DNA of 8,177 bases from Bacteroidales bacterium UBA1266 (lineage in GTDB: Bacteria > Bacteroidota > Bacteroidia > Bacteroidales > WCHB1-69), in contig DBVK01000012.1 in NCBI GenBank assembly GCA_002308135.1, positions 836 to 9,012 of the forward strand, read 5' to 3'. The position numbers were made by a program, and so were the translations under genes. The notes under the pieces were generated by a model, which saw only the letters and a list, made by a program, of their open reading frames with translations, was not told the origin of the DNA and did not search any database. Positions 7,407 to 8,177 of this stretch are shown here, piece by piece; the stretch's first letter is position 1, and each line of letters opens with the position of its first letter.

Positions 7407-8101
7407 CGCACTGTTTTTTGTTTGCATTCCATCGTATCGTAAACAAGCGTTTGTATTAAACGATTATTTTGATAAATCATTGTTTTATATTCGCAACCAT
7501 TTTGGGAAAAAAATGATTCGGGACCGTTTTTCCGGCTGTTTTCGTAAGTGACCCTGTGGACCACCCTGTCCTGGTCATCGTAAGCCTCCAACACGCCACG
7601 GCCTCGTTCAAAATGCGCTTTTCCAACCACAAAACCTTGAAAATCAAAATAAATCCACTCTCCATCGAACTGCCCTTCCGCATAAGCGCCCTTCACTTGC
7701 AGCTGCTCTCCGTCATGGTAAGCGCAGTAGGGGCCGTCCTTGACCCCCTTTTTATACAAAAACCGCTCCGAAAGCCATCCCTCCTCCGCAAACTGCTCGA
7801 AAACACCTTCTAAGGTATCCTGCACATAGGTGCAACGGCTTTCCGTCCCGCCGTTGCGGTAATAGCGCACGCATTCCCCTTGCAGGCGGCCTTTCACATA
7901 TTCCGCCTGGAGGCGGGGCTTGCCATGTTCGTAATACCACACGGCCTTGCCGTGCATTTTTCCGCAACGGTACGGGATTTCCGATTCTGTCTGTCCGCTG
8001 GGGTAATGCGTCCGCTCCACCCGCGTGCAGGCGGCAAACGCAAAAAAACTTATGGTATACACAAAAAATGTTATTTTTTTTCGAAAAACGGTATTTCGCA
8101 T
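7403..8101 (-). CDS. MORN-variant repeat (YwqK-like) lipoprotein
   Basis: A 232-residue predicted lipoprotein. Residues 1-24 are a signal peptide (basic FRKK, then a hydrophobic run) ending in lipobox FAAC with Cys25 as lipidation site. The mature protein is made of about seven tandem units of roughly 22-24 residues of the MORN-variant type: HYPSGQTESE, YYEHGKPRLQAEYVKGRLQGE, YYRNGGTESRCTYVQDTLEGV, then units around 104-124, 126-148, 150-170 and 173-195. These build a beta-hairpin sheet. Such proteins are often annotated as the YwqK antitoxin-like family from a B. subtilis example, but no toxin gene lies here and I see no reason to infer that role. Function is unknown; protein or peptidoglycan contact at the outer membrane is possible. 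It is the first gene of the cluster and overlaps the next by 4 bp. The upstream gap to the divergent tRNA is only 28 bp. Confidence 0.85.
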   Translation of the reverse strand: MRNTVFRKKITFFVYTISFFAFAACTRVERTHYPSGQTESEIPYRCGKMHGKAVWYYEHGKPRLQAEYVKGRLQGECVRYYRNGGTESRCTYVQDTLEGVFEQFAEEGWLSERFLYKKGVKDGPYCAYHDGEQLQVKGAYAEGQFDGEWIYFDFQGFVVGKAHFERGRGVLEAYDDQDRVVHRVTYENSRKNGPESFFSQNGCEYKTMIYQNNRLIQTLVYDTMECKQKTVR

Positions 8102-8113
8102 TGGTATTTGGTT

Positions 8114-8121
8114 TACTTTTG
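8114..8121 (+). promoter_or_regulatory. Candidate -7 box of the tRNA-Lys promoter
   Basis: The plus strand reads TACTTTTG, a perfect match to the Bacteroidetes -7 consensus TAnnTTTG, followed by CA. It ends 8 nt before the predicted 5' base of the tRNA, which fits a transcript starting at or just before the mature tRNA. No clear TTTG -33 element is seen at the usual spacing; that region lies within the start of the divergent MORN lipoprotein gene. Confidence 0.6.
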
Positions 8122-8129
8122 CACTTGCT

Positions 8130-8177
8130 GTCTCAGTAGCTCAGTTGGTAGAGCAATTGACTCTTAATCAATGGGTC
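8130..8177 (+). tRNA. tRNA-Lys(CUU), 3' end beyond the window
   Basis: The first 48 nt of a tRNA are visible. The acceptor 5' strand is GTCTCAG, then TA, a D arm with stem GCTC/GAGC and loop AGTTGGTA, A26, and an anticodon stem ATTGA/TCAAT closing the seven-base loop CTCTTAA. T33 is present and the anticodon is CTT at 8163-8165, which reads the lysine codon AAG. The variable loop begins GGGTC at the window end; the T arm and 3' acceptor strand are missing. The exact 5' base cannot be confirmed without the matching acceptor strand, but 8130 gives the standard spacing. Confidence 0.93.

Overview
The window looks like a chromosomal segment of a Bacteroidales-type bacterium. The evidence is a type IX secretion (T9SS) C-terminal sorting domain, matches to the Bacteroidetes -7 promoter box (TAnnTTTG), lipoproteins with short lipoboxes, a roughly 1,000-residue AsmA-like protein of the kind common in this phylum, and few strong Shine-Dalgarno sites. 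I cannot fix the genus. Overall GC is moderate, near 50% by eye, and the T9SS gene is visibly richer.

Layout, right to left (every protein gene is on the minus strand). At the right edge, 8130-8177 is the 5' two-thirds of a plus-strand tRNA-Lys(CUU), cut by the window end and preceded by a clear -7 box. Only 28 bp away a compact minus-strand cluster begins: a MORN-repeat lipoprotein (8101-7403), a small lipocalin-like lipoprotein (7406-7044), a large AsmA-like envelope protein (7037-3945), a PhoH/YbeZ-type ATPase (3938-2916), a 138-residue helical protein of unknown function (2928-2512) and an LpxH-type UDP-2,3-diacylglucosamine hydrolase (2500-1697). Junctions are overlaps of 4 and 13 bp or gaps of 6, 6 and 11 bp, so one six-gene transcript is the simplest reading. 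A 305-bp gap follows. It holds a candidate promoter for the last gene, a secreted T9SS cargo protein (1391-30) that appears to be its own transcription unit.

The cluster has an envelope theme: two lipoproteins, an AsmA-like protein of a family tied to lipid traffic and outer-membrane assembly, and a lipid A enzyme. Between them sit an RNA-associated PhoH ATPase and a protein I do not recognise, which carries a 25-residue repeat. I see no insertion sequence, CRISPR array, prophage gene or defence system. The most interesting items are the repeat protein translationally coupled to PhoH, and the AsmA/LpxH association.
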